A stretch of DNA of 64,000 nucleotides from Triatoma infestans (taxonomy: Eukaryota > Arthropoda > Insecta > Hemiptera > Reduviidae), in assembly GCA_011037195.1 (NCBI GenBank), contig JAAEAF010002679.1, positions 1 through 64,000 of the forward strand, written 5' to 3'. This document shows positions 32,590 through 45,739 of the stretch, in pieces. The notes beneath the pieces were generated by a model. The model was not told the DNA's origin. It did not search any database and worked only from the letters and a program-made list of their open reading frames with translations. Both the position numbers and the translations under genes were made by a program. The stretch's first letter is position 1. Each line of letters begins with the position of its first letter.

Positions 32590-35320
32590 ACGAAGCAAAA
32601 TAAGCGCCTTTCTCGTTTTGATTGCTTGGATAAGGCGTAAATGCAACAAAGCGGCATATCATCCTACACGAAGATGCTCTTCAATGGGCACTCATTGTCC
32701 GGATATACGGATGTGATGGATGCGTTATGTAATTACGTATGAAATTATGATTTTTACGGAGAATACGATTGGAAACTTTATACCAAAATAATGAATCAAT
32801 GACTTGACGTCTAGATTTAATGTAGAACTACATATGGTGCAAAAGTTGTAATTGTACAGGCTGAATGTAGGCTTAATTGCTAGTCAGTGCAGGAATAGAA
32901 AAACAGATACCACACCTGGCCTGGCAGAAGACAACCATTTATTGATTTCCTAGGAAGAAACGGGTAACTAGTTAGTGTGAAAGAATTCTTTAGCTGCAGG
33001 GGTTTAACTATTCGGAGAACAAAAAAGCAATGCTTTCAACCTTCATACTGGAAATGCTCTCCTAACTAAGTGTGAACAAGCATACTTAAGTGAAGACAAT
33101 ATTCTAAACCCAGGTGATCAGTACTGCCAAAGAATATTAGTGCCGCAGTATCATCGATTGAACAGCCATCTCTGCATTTAATCTAGGACCAGCTGCCTCA
33201 CATAGTCTCACGTTTTTAATAACAAGGTGCTATGTTAGCAAGGAACAACGTGGAATGATGAAAATAAAGACACAAAATCATGGTGCACTTTTCACATATT
33301 TATGAAACAAACTTTATGTGGAGAAGGGGATGATATTGAGGATAGAATGATCGAGAGAAAAGTGAAGTTATTGGCTGGATGTTGCATATTAGGAGGGGGT
33401 ATGCTGATGTGATTCGCTTGAAGAGCAGTTGGCTAGTTAGAATTCTTGTTTGTCTCTCCTAGTAATGCTTGACTGGCTATTTTCTTCTAGGTGGTAACTT
33501 GTTCAGACTTCTTCAAGTTTTGGCTTAGAAATTTTTTTCTTTAAAGCTTCTTATTGCGGGGCTGTTTTCCGATTTTTCCTAGCTCTTGAGGGAGAATTAA
33601 AGACAATTCTAGGGGCAGCTTGACTGTTGTAGCCCATTTGACGATACAGTACAGTGGTAATGCGTAGTTGAAGAGCGTCTAGTGGGTGGTCCAATGGTAG
33701 TGCTTGGTACGGCTGATATTGGAACATTCAATCTGACACTTGTGTGGCGAATCTTTTCAATTGGAACTTCATTCCACTACAAAAGCGTTCGTTCTATGGG
33801 TGGCAAATCAAAACAAGAGCAATAGATATTACAACAATTGGAAATCCTATGCCCATTAAAGTTTGAAGCTTTAACACTTCAGATCCCTGTTAAAGTTTAT
33901 ATTTGTACATGTATGTTGGTAGGAAAATGGATAGAGCAAATGGAAGTAGGTTTAGAATAACTAATGTAATTAGTATTAACATGTAGGTACGAGTGTTGGT
34001 ATAAAAGGCTGGTGGATAGTAGAGTAAACAGAGTTTGTTACAAATATTGGATGGAACCTTATTTAAGTGAATGAATCCATGCGTTTTAGATAGAGCGCAA
34101 CAGAACTGAAACTAAACTATAATGAGAAAGTGTGTATAAGTACTACTTATCTACACTAGAAACTGACCACTAATTACCTAACACTCATTCTCCTGCGCTG
34201 TTTGCTAGTGGACACAGTATATACACACACACGCCACACAGATTACCCTCATGTTAGTTTATCCTTAAATAATTTACACCGTCCACTAGTTTGTAGTGAT
34301 AATGCTAAGACTAAAACCTCATATGTATACATACTGATAACATAATCTCCGCATATATGTACACACATACAATGCGCTCACTAATTCTCCTTGCATTTAA
34401 TAGGAACAAATTTTCTCACAAATCTAAATAATAAACCATAATAATATAAATTTCTATTTAATGTAATACAAACAATGGAAAACAAAGTATGCCAGATGGA
34501 AATGTTTTCACTGTGTAATGGAATCAAATATTAGATGTAATGGAATCGTTTGATGTGTGATTCCTGGAGTAGCAGATGTCTTGAAGAGGGCGGAAGTTAG
34601 TTTGGGAGATTTGGAAGTTAGTGCTCGAATTATTAAACGGTTTTTTATATAAAAATAAACTGTATTTTAACAATAATTTAAACGTGATAAATGGTAACTA
34701 ATAACCATAATAAAATAGAAGATAAATAGTTGATAATTTAGAATGGTTAAAATAACGAACTAAAGTGCACAACTACGAGAATGATAAGTTGAATATAACT
34801 TATATTCAAATTTCGTTGAATTGCCGCTCGTGTATAGTTTGGTCGTAGATGATATAATAATCCTTTCGTCGTATATCATAGGGTTTTTATATGCTGTTGT
34901 TTACACATTAGTGTGCGGCCTTGTGCGACCTTCGTAGTTTTCTGACCTTATTTAGTGGCCATACTTATCGCGGTGCCTGCCTTTTGATGTGAGAATTGAT
35001 GAAAAGGCTTTGTTGTTTGTTTGGTTGACCGCGGCTGTCGGCGGCCAACGGTGTTACTGTTATCACCTCTTGTAAATTATTTCTTTGGCGTACTTTGCCG
35101 ATGTCAATGACTTTGCAATGTCATTACAACTGCTAAAGCAGAAGGAATAAAAGTACGCTAAGAACATTTTAAAATTTTTTATAGAATATAAGAGGAGGAT
35201 TATAATGGCTTCATTAGTAGCTATTAACGGAAAAGATCAACAAAGTTAAAAGGAGTTACAGCAATACTTCAAATGTTAGAATAAACTATTCCATTGCATT
35301 TTGACTTCCTCGTAATGCTA
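32590..35320. other. Noncoding stretch
   Basis: No gene. TATAAAAGG at about 34010-34018 followed by CTGGTGGATAGTAGAG could be an LTR-type promoter, but I see no ends. The part 34890-35130 is less AT-rich than its surroundings and unexplained. Confidence 0.4.
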
Positions 35321-35324
35321 TTAT

Positions 35325-35990
35325 TAGAAGAGTAGTATTGCAATCTTGCAAAATTTTCGATATCGAATTCTCACAGGAAGTACGCATATTGAACATCCAT
35401 CACCTGAGTTCGAAAATGTAGTTTTTAGAATTTTAGATTTGTGTCTATCTATAGGTTTGTCAGTTTATCTGTCTATCTATCTGTGTATGGTCACCATAAT
35501 ACAAAAACAAAAAAAATTTCCAAAATCTACAAAACTTGATAATTTCATATAATATTATGTACTAAACAGAAGACCTGACTATATTTAACCCAAATCTTTA
35601 TGGGTCAAAAATCAATCAAACAAAAAGTTTAACTTTTAAATTTTTTTTTACGATTTTCTTGAAAATGGGCTCCATCAATTTTCTTTAAGCTTTATATACC
35701 TAATCAAATTACACATAATATAAAAAATTATAACATCTATGTGAATGAATTTATACGGGGGAATAAATTCATTTTAGAAGGGGTTTCAAGAAGGGCAGGG
35801 GATGTTAGGCTTTTCTCAAAAAAAAAAAAAAAAAAAAAATTATTTTCATTAAATTTAGGTTCCTCAGTGATATAACATTGAAGAAACACTACAAATTTAA
35901 CCAAAATTATATGTTTTTCAAGACAATTTTTCAATAATTACTATGTAATATTGTATTAAGAGAATGCCGTATGAGTGTTTCACCACCAGA
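35325..35990 (-). mobile_element. Divergent HINE copy I (minus)
   Basis: Minus orientation: GCAAAATTTTCGATATCG and TTCTCACAGGAAGTACGCAT at the left, a CTAT/CTGT microsatellite at 35446-35485, ACGATTTTCTTGAAAATGG in the middle and GAGTGTTTCACCACCAGATT at the right (5' end). The 3' hairpin is lost. Confidence 0.55.
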
Positions 35991-35999
35991 TTTTTTTTT

Positions 36000-36110
36000 T
36001 TTTTACATTTATTGCGGCCATATCAAAGTTTCGAAATTGAGTTTTCAGGTTTTCGAATCGTCTGTGTGTGTGTGTGTGTGTGTGTGTGAACCTCCTCAAA
36101 GCAAATATCA
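36000..36110 (-). repeat. HINE fragment with (TG)n run
   Basis: TTTCGAAATTGAGTTTTCAG followed by a (TG)n run at 36061-36087, the HINE order of 3' sequence and microsatellite. Confidence 0.4.
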
Positions 36111-36499
36111 CAGGAAGCTTACAGTTGATGTTCTGTTTTTTATAGGAAACGGATGTAACGGTTATTCAATTTTTTGTTTTTTTTTAGCTTTTCCCCTCCG
36201 TTTTGTTCTTTCACAGTCTTCTTTTTCTCTTTAACGCCTTCCAATTTTAGCTGGAGCTACTATCGGCCCACTGAATCATTAATAGCGCCTGCCCTAGGCG
36301 GTACCACCCACTTGGCGAATCATAGTGTTAACCAAAAGTGCAACTTTACTACTAATATTTCTGATTTGTCTGTAATTTTTACGAAAAAGACTCAAATGAT
36401 TTCCGTTTAAAAAACTCTAACTGCATTTACATAAACTTATCATTTTATGATCCATTTATCGGGAAAGTTTGGTTCTAGAGAAGTTTTACCGAAATTTGT

Positions 36500-36930
36500 G
36501 TTAGATTTTAAACGTTAAATGGTTAGTGGTTTGGTTATGTTTAGTTGTACTGAAGTGGTACTACAGAGGAAGATTTATCATTGCTGTACCCCAGAAACAC
36601 TCAAAAAAAAAAAATCAGGACAAAGTTTTCAAATAAAAATGATGGCAATTATCTATTTAGATAACAAAAGAAGTTTAAAGAAAATCGTTGGAGCTGTTTT
36701 CGAGAAGATGGGGAAAAGTTGAAGAAATTGTACACTTCCGGTTGATGGAATTTGACCAAGACCTCTTGATAAATGGAATCTCAAATTTGAGCACTCTAGG
36801 ATTTTTCATTTTTTTTTTTTTTGCACTCAGCGGATTTGAAAACATTCAATTTCTTGAAAATATTCAATTTCGAAAATTTGACATTATCGTAAACATTTCC
36901 TCGTAGCAGGATTAAGAGAAAGTGAAAATA
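36500..36930 (+). mobile_element. Divergent HINE copy H
   Basis: Blocks CAAATAAAAATGATGGCAAT, TTTAAAGAAAATCGTTGGAG, ACACTTCCGGTTGATGGAAT and a decayed 3' hairpin TTTCCTCGTAGCAGGATTAAG, AGAAAGTGAAAA. Confidence 0.6.
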
Positions 36931-37239
36931 GAAGTTTCTACTAGTGCTTGGTTTGAAAATGTGGGAAGCAAGTAGAAACACAGGGTTTGAAGACGCTGCC
37001 ACAAATGTAATGGATTTGGGAAGGAGAAAGAATTAAAAGTGATAGGGTTTTTAGAGAATTAAACTAGAATATAAGTTGAACAGTGTATAATAAAAGAAAG
37101 CACAAAATGCAAGGACTTTATAAGTTAGCTAGGGAGAGATATATATATAAAGAGAGTGATTGGCTGAGAAGGTTGAAGGTTGCTGACTGGTTGTGAAGTC
37201 GTCGTAAACTGTTGCAAAATTGTCTTCCCGTAGGGCTAA

Positions 37240-37772
37240 TGTAGTGGAAGGACGAAATCGAAAAATAATAGTTTTTAAAAATAATTTAGAATATTTTATA
37301 TTTATCTCAAATTAAGAAAAAGATTGACATTCTATTGCAAAAGGGCTAGCCAGGTATACAAGTCCAGTTACTGGTACGGTACAAGAACAATTATGGCAAT
37401 GTATTACCCCCTTCTCCTCAAAGGGGAGGTATTGAAGGAAAAAAGAGAAGAGATATTAAAAAAGACAGATTTGTGCTAGAATTCAAGGTGGAAACATCGA
37501 AACTACTTCAGGAATCGCCCTCTTCAAATCAGTGCCAGTTATAAGTTAAAACACAAGAGCTTTGCATTAATCTAGATAAATTCTTAATTTCTTAAACATA
37601 ATAGTGTGATATTGTAAAATACTTAAATTTACTAAGAGATAATATAATTATTTATAAAACAGTGGTGCTTTCTTAATTATTCTTACATTCTATCTCAAGC
37701 AAACATACAAGCCCTTTTTGCTAAAACGCTCACGCCACAAGCTACCATCAAACATCTCACCATTACATTACA
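37240..37772 (+). mobile_element. Solo LTR of family LTR-A (533 bp, plus)
   Basis: Starts TGTAGTGGAAGGACGAAATC and ends CATTACATTACA, the same ends as the LTRs of the complete element at 56613-61266 read in reverse. Flanks CTAA and CTAG agree in three of four bases. Internal blocks AGCCAGGTATAC, CCCCTTCTC and AAGGTGGAAACATCG match the copy at 39615-40095. Confidence 0.75.
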
Positions 37773-39614
37773 CTAGCTTGGCTATATAAATAGCCAACCC
37801 CCACCCAAGTCTGGCCTTGATAGCGCGTAAGTAGATTAATTCAATTTTGTTTTTCTCCACTTTTGGATTCTTCAATCGATAATAACCCTGTCAAATTTTA
37901 TCGATTATAGACCTTACAGTCTAATTATTAATTAAAAGCAACATAAAGTTTTGAAATATAGCAAACTTTTGTCACAAATGCAAAAGGGCAGTTATACCTC
38001 CTTATTGAACTGTTTAATAATAAAATTCTCTTACAAAATTCCTTGTACATCTATTCTCATTTTCTAATCACAATATGACTATAAAATCCAATATACAATG
38101 CTAGCAAATAGGAACATTTCCTTCTCTTTCAACAGAGAATTGTTAAATCAGTAAATAGCTTTTTCTCACAAACATATTATTCTCTCAAATAAGTGGTCCC
38201 ACTCTCTTTGATGAATGAAATCTAGTTCCCCAGTGTGTAATCCTAAACCTTTTGTTCCATATCCATCTACCTCTAACTCGCCAGGGATAGTCCCCCCCCC
38301 CCCCCCGATTCACCAACTCTGGAACTATAACCTGGCTTTTCAGAATTTCTAGTTATATATTGTTGAAAATGGTCAGATAAAAAGAGAAGGTGAGAGTGCC
38401 AATGCACCAAATATTTTTCCTATTGTTTCGGTTATTACAAAATTTGTTGGCCAACTTCCTTTCAAAAAAAGAAAGTTGGTGATTCTAAAAAATGAAATTT
38501 ACCTAATTTTTTTTTTTTTAACTTTAACTAAAATAAAATTAAATTTATATATATATATATATATATATATACATAAAACTGGTTTATCATTAGCACTTTA
38601 ATAACTAGCTGTTATTTCCGTTACGAGTATAGGGAAAATGAAATCTATTGCAATGTAGAGCGATTCATTCAAAGAAAGTATTTCATTCATCATGTTTTAG
38701 AATACATCAGTGAAAAAGAGAAGAATTGAGAAAAGCTATTTATTGATTTACATTTATTTAGTGTCAATGCTGGTAACATGTGTAGCATTCTATTTATAGT
38801 ATTCTGTTTTAGGAATAAACATGTGTGTTTAAATGTGTGGCTGAACAAAAAAAAAAAAAGGTTTGCTTTAAGGATAATCTAAATCCAAATTCAGTTGCAC
38901 ACATCAGCTATTTCTGTAGTTCCTATTTGTAATTTGTGAGTGCAAGCGAAGGTAGTGTAATTATTGTTGAAATGTTGAATTGGCTGGTTTTCCTAAACAA
39001 TATATAAAAAAAAATCGAGTTTTACCATTTTAGATATTTTTTTTTACAAACTAAAAATTGTGATCAGATTAAATGGCATTTGGCAAGACAGCTTGGAACA
39101 TCTAAAGATGGATGTATATCGTCAGCATCATTGTGGTTCATCAATAACTCCATCTTTTAATTCTGTCTCTAGATGGAAGGAAAACATCTTCTTTATGGCA
39201 CTTAAAGTGGCATTTTTCTTTCCAAAGTTGGAAAACTGATACAAAAATCATTTATCAACGTCGCTTCCTGGCAAAACTGCAAAGGCTTTCTCTCCGAAGA
39301 TATGAGTTGCAGAAGTTTTAAGGCATTAGGGTTTACAAATAAGCTTGCTAATCTAAAACCCTTTCAGTATCACTTGTTTTGAACAAAATAACAATAATAA
39401 AATTTATCTTGTAGATTTCCGCGGTCATTTTCATGAAAAACACTTGAGATTCCGGGTTGAGATCGCGTCAGTGGTTTGTGTGTTTTTTTTTTACAATGCG
39501 TTCTTCTTGGAAAATTAATATTTTCATTCGACTTCGCCTACCCACTATTCTCAAAGACATATTGAATTTGTTGCTACAATGGCGCAGTTTGGAGGCTTCT
39601 GAGCGATTAGAAAG
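37773..39614. other. Noncoding stretch with simple repeats
   Basis: C-run at about 38291-38306, (TA)n at 38546-38571, A-run at 38849-38860. No gene or repeat family recognised. Confidence 0.5.
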
Positions 39615-40095
39615 TGTAATGTGATGGTGTGATGATGTGTATTTGTAGTAGCACGAGCGGTGTTGTAATAAAAGGAGCTTGTAAGTATGTAAGTTTAAAA
39701 GAGAATGAAGTATTAGTAATAATCAAGAAATCACCACTGTTAACAATAAATATATATATGTTGAAATAATAACTACAACTTATTTAATATTATAAACTTA
39801 TTTAATTTATTGTGAAACTGGCACAGATATTTAGAGAGCGATTCCTGAAGTAGTGTACCGATGTTTCCACCTTGATATTTAGAACAAGTCAGTCTGAAAG
39901 AATGTTTCTCTTTGTTCCTTCAGCTCCTTCCCTGTGATGAGAAGGGGGTAGTACAAAGCCATCAAGGTTAATAAATTTTTCCAGTAATTGTTTCCATATA
40001 CCTGGCTTGTCCTTTTGCAAGGGAATGTCACATAACTAGATATTTTTGATTTATTTATGAATTAATATATTTCTAAGTTTCTTGCATCCATCACA
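39615..40095 (-). mobile_element. Solo LTR of family LTR-A (481 bp, minus) with AAAG target duplication
   Basis: Begins TGTAATGTGATGG and ends CATCCATCACA, flanked on both sides by AAAG (39611-39614 and 40096-40099). It shares TTTGTAGTAGCACGAGCG and AGAGCGATTCCTGAAGT with the LTRs of the 56613-61266 element. Confidence 0.85.
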
Positions 40096-40395
40096 AAAGT
40101 GAATGTTGGCAAAATGGAATTTTTGACAGAGTTTTAAAACATTTTTCTCCTCGTGTAACATCTTTTTTTTTCAAGTCTTCTAAGCCTCTATTAACGGGCT
40201 TAATTTGGCTCTAGTAGATCTCTACACTCAAGTAGATCAGGTTTGCTTTCCTTGTTCTTCAGCTACTTTATATACATCAATGTTGCAAGAATGGGATTTC
40301 CCCAAAGATTCAAGAACTCAACAATAATTATTTTACTTTTTCCTTTACTTTAGGAATATTTGAATCTGATCATAATTCCAGTCTTGGAATTGAAA

Positions 40396-40915
40396 TGTAA
40401 TTGGCGTGTGTAGTAGTGGCTTGTGGCGTGAGCGGTTTTGCAAAGGGCTTGTGAGTATATATGTTTAATCAAGAATTCACACTGTTTTTAAAATAGATAT
40501 ATATTCTCTAAGTGAATTTAACTACTTTTCAATTTCACAGTAATATGCTTATTGATATACTGCTACTGAAACTAGGCTCTTATGTTTTAACTTATGACTG
40601 GCACTGATGCTAAGAGAGCGAAGGACAAGTGTTCTGGTTCAGTGTCTAATACAGACTATTCTTGTTTGAAAGCAGAATGCAGACTGTCTTGAAAGAATGC
40701 CTTCTCTTGTTAGTACAAATCTTCCCCTGCGAGAAGGGATGAAAAGACAAAGCTACCAAAGTTCTGTGAACTCTAAAAGACAAAGCTAACCAGGTCTTTT
40801 GAACTCTTTCTGTAACTGTAGTCTTCTACCTGGGTATACCCTTATTGCCAGCGAATGTTAGGATATTCTTGAAATAATATTTTACAAATAAAATATATTT
40901 CTGACATTCATCACA
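40396..40915 (-). mobile_element. Solo LTR of family LTR-A (520 bp, minus)
   Basis: Begins TGTAATTGGCGTGTGTAGTA and ends GACATTCATCACA. Flanks GAAA and GAAT agree in three of four bases. Its GGCGTGAGCGGTTTTGC and GGCACTGATGCTAAGAGAGC align with the other LTR-A copies. The 300 bp between this LTR and the previous one is not retroelement sequence, so these are two separate insertions. Confidence 0.75.
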
Positions 40916-41546
40916 GAATTTATTTATGAAAATAAGATCTTGCGGGATGAAGAAATCGTGGCAGAAATGCGCTAATAAAGTTTGCTAATAAAATTGTAAC
41001 AATTGATTCCAGCAAGTTGTCAAATCGTCTATCAGAAAAGAAATTTTTTCTCCAGTTGAGTGTCTGTTTGAGGTAAATTTTTCAGGATTGACGCTTATTC
41101 TTGTACATAATTGGAAAACTCGAATTATTAAAAAAGCCTGGTTGTGAATGGACCGCGAAATGCGGGGATGGAACCGCCATGGTTTGACTACAACTCTGGG
41201 AGAAAAATATGTGATCTCGTTCAAATGTCAAATTTTCAATTTCCTGCAGATTTTGGTTTTGATGATATGGTGTTTTCACTTTCAACGTTTCATTATAATT
41301 TCTAGTATTCATTCATCAAGTCTTCCAGAAATGTGCACTTAAAAAGAAATTGTTCAGTGACAGGATTTCCTGAGGTGTTGAAACCAATCTACTGAAAATT
41401 AGTTCTGTAGACTTGAAGAAAATGTAAAAATTGTATTAATAATTTCAAATAAAAATAGGCAAAAAATTATGGGTTTTTGCAACGTGCACGACGACGTCAA
41501 ACAAGGTTTCAACACCGTAATCTAATATAACGGATATAAATCTTGC
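40916..41546. other. Noncoding stretch
   Basis: No gene or repeat recognised; the overlapping short ORFs on both strands have no coding character. Confidence 0.5.
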
Positions 41547-41557
41547 ATTGATGCTCT

Positions 41558-42493
41558 ATTTTTTTTTTTTTTTTTGGTGCAGCAACTGCCAGGGTCATTA
41601 GCGCTCTCACAAAGTGCCTTTGGCATTCAACCACACATCTCTATCATACGAGAATCACACAAATAAATACACTCATTCCATAAATACATTCATGCCAAAA
41701 TAAACACCATTTACACACATTTATACACACCTACCACTATTGGGGTGGAATACTCTATATTGTTCGCACCCCGATGCTCTTACACCTAGATAAAAAACAA
41801 TATATACACACTCCAAACCAAAACCTAAATATTAAAATTGATATCTAAAGATTTTAAATAATTAAACAATTGATCTTTATATTTTACACTTGGTCCTAAC
41901 AATTCTACCATATTATTAGGCAAACCTACTCTATCTCGGTAGCCCTGCAGCCTGGGGCATTCCTAAAGAATATGTTTCACTGTGAGGTGTGATCGACATT
42001 TAGGGCACTGTATTTGATTTTCACCTTGTAATAAATAGGAGTGTGTGAGACGAGTGTGGCCTATTCTCAATCACGTCAATATCAACCCTTTTCTTCTTGA
42101 TAAGGTTTCAGTTTTCCTTACTCTTACAGTAGGCATCACTATCTTTAATTTGGCTTCTGTATTTTCCCAATTCTTTTGCTATTTTTCATTCATAACTTTC
42201 TTAACGAAACATTTCAGATCCTCTGGTCGAATTCGTATATCCAGATCCGGACTTTGTGAAGCAGCGGCTGTCGCTGCTTCGTCTGCCTTCTCGTTCCCTT
42301 CAATCCCAACGTGACTTGGAATCCAAAGAAATACTATAACTCTTCCTCGTTTATGCAATTCTCTTAGCTGCTCATAGATCATATGGACTAAGGGGTCATT
42401 TGAAAATTTGTTTTCAATAGTCTTCAAGGAACTTTCCGAGTCCGAACATATTACAAGGTTACCTTTAGTTGCTTCCTTCGCATAGATTGATTG
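41558..42493 (-). mobile_element. 5'-truncated LINE (936 bp) with poly(A) and 11-bp target duplication
   Basis: ATTGATGCTCT occurs at 41547-41557 and 42494-42504. The minus-strand 3' end is a poly(A) tail (T-run at about 41559-41575). The insertion is therefore precise. The tail and domain content differ from LINE1. Confidence 0.85.
41930..42490 (-). pseudogene. LINE ORF2 C-terminal remnant with RNase H domain
   Basis: On the minus strand the frame reads NLVICSDSESSLKTIEN (second RNase H aspartate), then VIVFLWIPSHVGIEGNEKADEAATAAA (histidine and last aspartate). After a frame change it continues RIGHTRLTHSYLL, CPKCRSHLTVKHIL and ECPRLQ, the Cys/His segment typical of I- and Jockey-group elements. 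The open frame extends past 42493 for about 35 residues, but that part is flanking DNA read through the 5' junction, and its ATG at 42634 is not the element's. RT and endonuclease are absent. Confidence 0.85.
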
Positions 42494-42504
42494 ATTGATG
42501 CTCT

Positions 42505-43104
42505 TATTCAAGAAGATTGATAGGAGAGAGACGACTAAAAAATTGAATAAGCGGCTTACGTGCTTTGCATGAAAAAAAGGAGTAGCACTTACTCCAGGGC
42601 GAAGATCGGCCCACATGTGTGGAGGAATAGGCAATCAAACGCTTGAAACTTTGAAAAATTAGCTTGCAAATTTCTGCGACTTCTGATTTACAGACCAGAT
42701 CTTACATTATCAGATTTCTTTTTTGTTCAAGGATACCATGCCACACGTTTTATAGGAACGAAGAAGTGTAAAATAGTTGTGAAAACTGGTTCTCACTTCG
42801 AGCCAAAGATTTCTCTTTACCGCTGGTCTAAGAAAATTAGTAGTTGTGGGTATGAGAATTGTTTAAGGCATCACATTAAAACTATAACCAATTGTCTCTT
42901 TATTTATTGAATGACAATGGTAAAATATGGAAAAGTGGACAATCAAGGACCCAATAAAGAGAATATAAACCACCCTAAATTTTGGCTAAATATTAAAATA
43001 ATAACTTCTTTAGTTTTATGATTTTTTTTTAATTTCAATTCTTCTAAAAATTGTATTTGTCAGCATTTAGTTAGTTACATTTTATGTAATGAAAAGAAAA
43101 ATTT
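42505..43104. other. Noncoding stretch
   Basis: No gene or repeat recognised. Confidence 0.5.
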
Positions 43105-44102
43105 TTTTACTTTCTCTTACTCCTAGTAAGAGGAAGTACTGTAATCGTGTCAAATTTTCGATATCGATTTTTACACCGGAAATATCCGTTTTGAGGTTCC
43201 CTGAATCCAAAAAGTGATTTTTAGCAAATGGTCTGTCTGTGTGTGAGTGAGCGCGCGCGTATGCTGTATCAGCATAGCTAAAAAACGAAAAATCGTAGAT
43301 AGTTGAAACTTAATATTACGTTTAGGTATCACCATGGGATCTGACTGTGCGTTATCTGTCAAAATTCCTAATAGTACCGCTTTACTAGTTTTTTTTTTTT
43401 TTTACCTTTTTTGCGATTTTCTCAAAACTGGCTCCGACGATTTTCTTTAAACTTGTTATATCAACTACAGATCAAAGAGCTACAAGTTTTATTTGTAACA
43501 TTTCTCCGGGAAAATTCATTTAAGGGCACTTGTGGAGGGGTGGGGTTAAGTTTTCATCTTAACTGCTATTTCAGTTTATTAGACAATTCTGTCATCTAAA
43601 TAATATTAATTAAAATTAAATATGTTGTTGAAATTCCGAGTTTGAAAAAAATCAGATAACCGGAAGTGCGTTTGTTTTAACACTTTACTAAATGATTTTT
43701 TTTCACTTTTTCGCGATTTTTTTCAAAAAAAGGCTGTGACGATTTTCTTAAAACTGCGTGTATAAACTAAACATGCAAAGATCTACATCATTTATTAAAA
43801 ATACATCTCTGGAAAAATTCATTTAAGGATACTTTTAGGGAGAAGTACGGTTACAGCTTCCTCTAAAGTGGTATCATAGTTGATTATATAATTCTATCAT
43901 CCAAACAAAATAATTAGAAATAAATAGATGGTCAAAATTCCAAGTTTTAAGAAAATTAGTAGGCCGGAAGTGCGCATTTACTGAAAAGTTTTATCAGTTT
44001 TCGACGAATTTCGTTATATTTGGTACAGAAACTATATCATTTGTTAATTATAATTTTGAGAACAGGAGTAAAAGAAAAGTTGTGTGAGTGTTTCACACCA
44101 GA
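43105..44102 (-). mobile_element. HINE copy D (long form, minus)
   Basis: Left end is the hairpin ACTTTCTCTTACTCCTAGTAAGAGGAAGT (43109-43137) next to a T-run; right end is GTGAGTGTTTCACACCAGA next to a T-run. The microsatellite position holds TG/GAGT/GC repeats (43230-43260). Both internal modules are present, and the 5' subterminal repeat reads GGAGTAAAAGAAAAGT. Confidence 0.75.
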
Positions 44103-44814
44103 TTTTTTTTATTATATTCATTAAATTATTAGATTTTATTAATTATTGCACTAATTATGCAACCCGACAGGACAGTTTAACATGCATATTGTGAGATCTT
44201 TGTGTTTGTAGGTGTGCTACTTAAATTGTCTATATTATCAGCATCCTAAAGCCATTTCAATATGGTTGCTTGTCATATGTTAATGAGGTAAAGTCTGATG
44301 GAGACTGCTGTTCAGTTTGGAGGCTATACAGCATCCCTTCTAGGTTGTCAGATTGACATGGAACATACGCTTAAATTAAGTCTGAAGTGCTCTTTTATTC
44401 CTTTTTTTTTTTTTTTTTTTTTTTAATGAGCTAAACTAAATTACATTTTGGAAATTAAAATTTCAACAAAACTTAACTAATTCTGAAGATCCGTAATGTC
44501 CGATAGATTAAGTCATTTTAATAGATATCATGAAAAGAAATATTTAATGAAGAAATGAAAGCAAATCGACAAATTGTACAAAGTTATAGAAAATCGAAAA
44601 AGAGTTTGTTTTTAAAATAACCGTTTTTATTTTTTGTATTATTTTTTTATGAATTCATTCTATTGGATTTTGTTTTTATTATAACAATTGCTAGACTTTT
44701 AGATTTGAATTGCTTATGTATATTAATAAAGTTACTAAATATTTGTACTAATTAATTATAATTATTTACTATTCTCAAGTAAAAATTTCAGAAAGATGGT
44801 GGTTGGTGACATGA
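44103..44814. other. AT-rich noncoding stretch
   Basis: T-run at about 44402-44424. No gene or repeat recognised. Confidence 0.5.
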
Positions 44815-45262
44815 GAAGACAAGAACTGACACTATGTTTATTATTTATAATTTACGATTGTCTTAATGAGAGGAGGAGAGTATGGAGGTAAGAGTGACCG
44901 AGCGATGAGGTAGTGTGATGAATATAGAATGGAGTGTTTATTGATATAAGTTCCTAGGAGTGTGATATGGCCTGTTAGAACTCTTGCTAGTTCTAATGAG
45001 GATTAACAAGTGTGATGGCTAGTAGCTTAGTGACTCTTCAAGGTTGATCTCTTAAGTCTTGGTAGCTCTTTAAATGTGATAAAACAAGTGCTTCTTAGAC
45101 CTTAGATTTCAGGCTTTTTATGCTCACTTTCACCTACTTCTAGGCAGAAGTTAGAAATTAGCTGTCAAAATTAAAGCCAATAACAATTACCAATACATAG
45201 CAATCGGCTGCAGGGGGGAAGTAATGCGTAATCGAAGTGCGCTTAGAGGCCTCGAGACAGCT
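44815..45262 (-). mobile_element. LTR-B copy (minus)
   Basis: Read on the minus strand: GCCTCTAAGCGCACTTCGAT, ACGCATTAC, GCATAAAAAGCCTGAAATCT, GAGATCAACCTTGAAGAGTC and CATCGCTCGGTCACTC, in the same order as the plus-strand copy at 25402-26069. Ends not resolved. Confidence 0.5.
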
Positions 45263-45739
45263 GATAATGGAATTATTGAAGGCAGCTTTTGCATGGTAAA
45301 TTTTGCTGGCTTGATTCCATTACACTCAACAGTAATGATCCATTGAATTTGAAAAAAGATTACACTCAATTTGTAAAACATTGTATTTAAACTGAAAATG
45401 CTATATTTATAAATCGATCAATTATTTATAATGTATTTTAGAAGTCCTTGGATGAACTGCGATATTAGGCTTACTTCTAAACTAAGGGACAAAACTAAGC
45501 CCATTGATGACCTAAGTGCTGAACTTCTCTAAGGCAGCCCCGTGTTCCAGATTAGAATTTTCTAAGCTACATTTTGATATAATCCTTACAGCAGCAAAAG
45601 AATGTAAAAATATAATCGATTGATTTAATTTCTAAATATATGTGTACATAAACAGCAAGCCAGAACTTTGGATTCACTACCCTTAATACTTTTAATTTGT
45701 CTTTGATAAAAGTTCCCTACATTCTAAGTTTCATTTTTT
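45263..45739. other. Noncoding stretch
   Basis: No gene or repeat recognised. Confidence 0.5.

Noticed and set aside
36061..36087. (TG)n run as a regulatory element
   Set aside because: It occupies the standard microsatellite position of the HINE family.
43105..44102. Classical cut-and-paste DNA transposon with terminal inverted repeats
   Set aside because: The outermost ends of the repeat are not inverted copies of each other; the inverted match is subterminal and one end is a hairpin, and no target duplication is seen, so a Helentron-type origin fits better.
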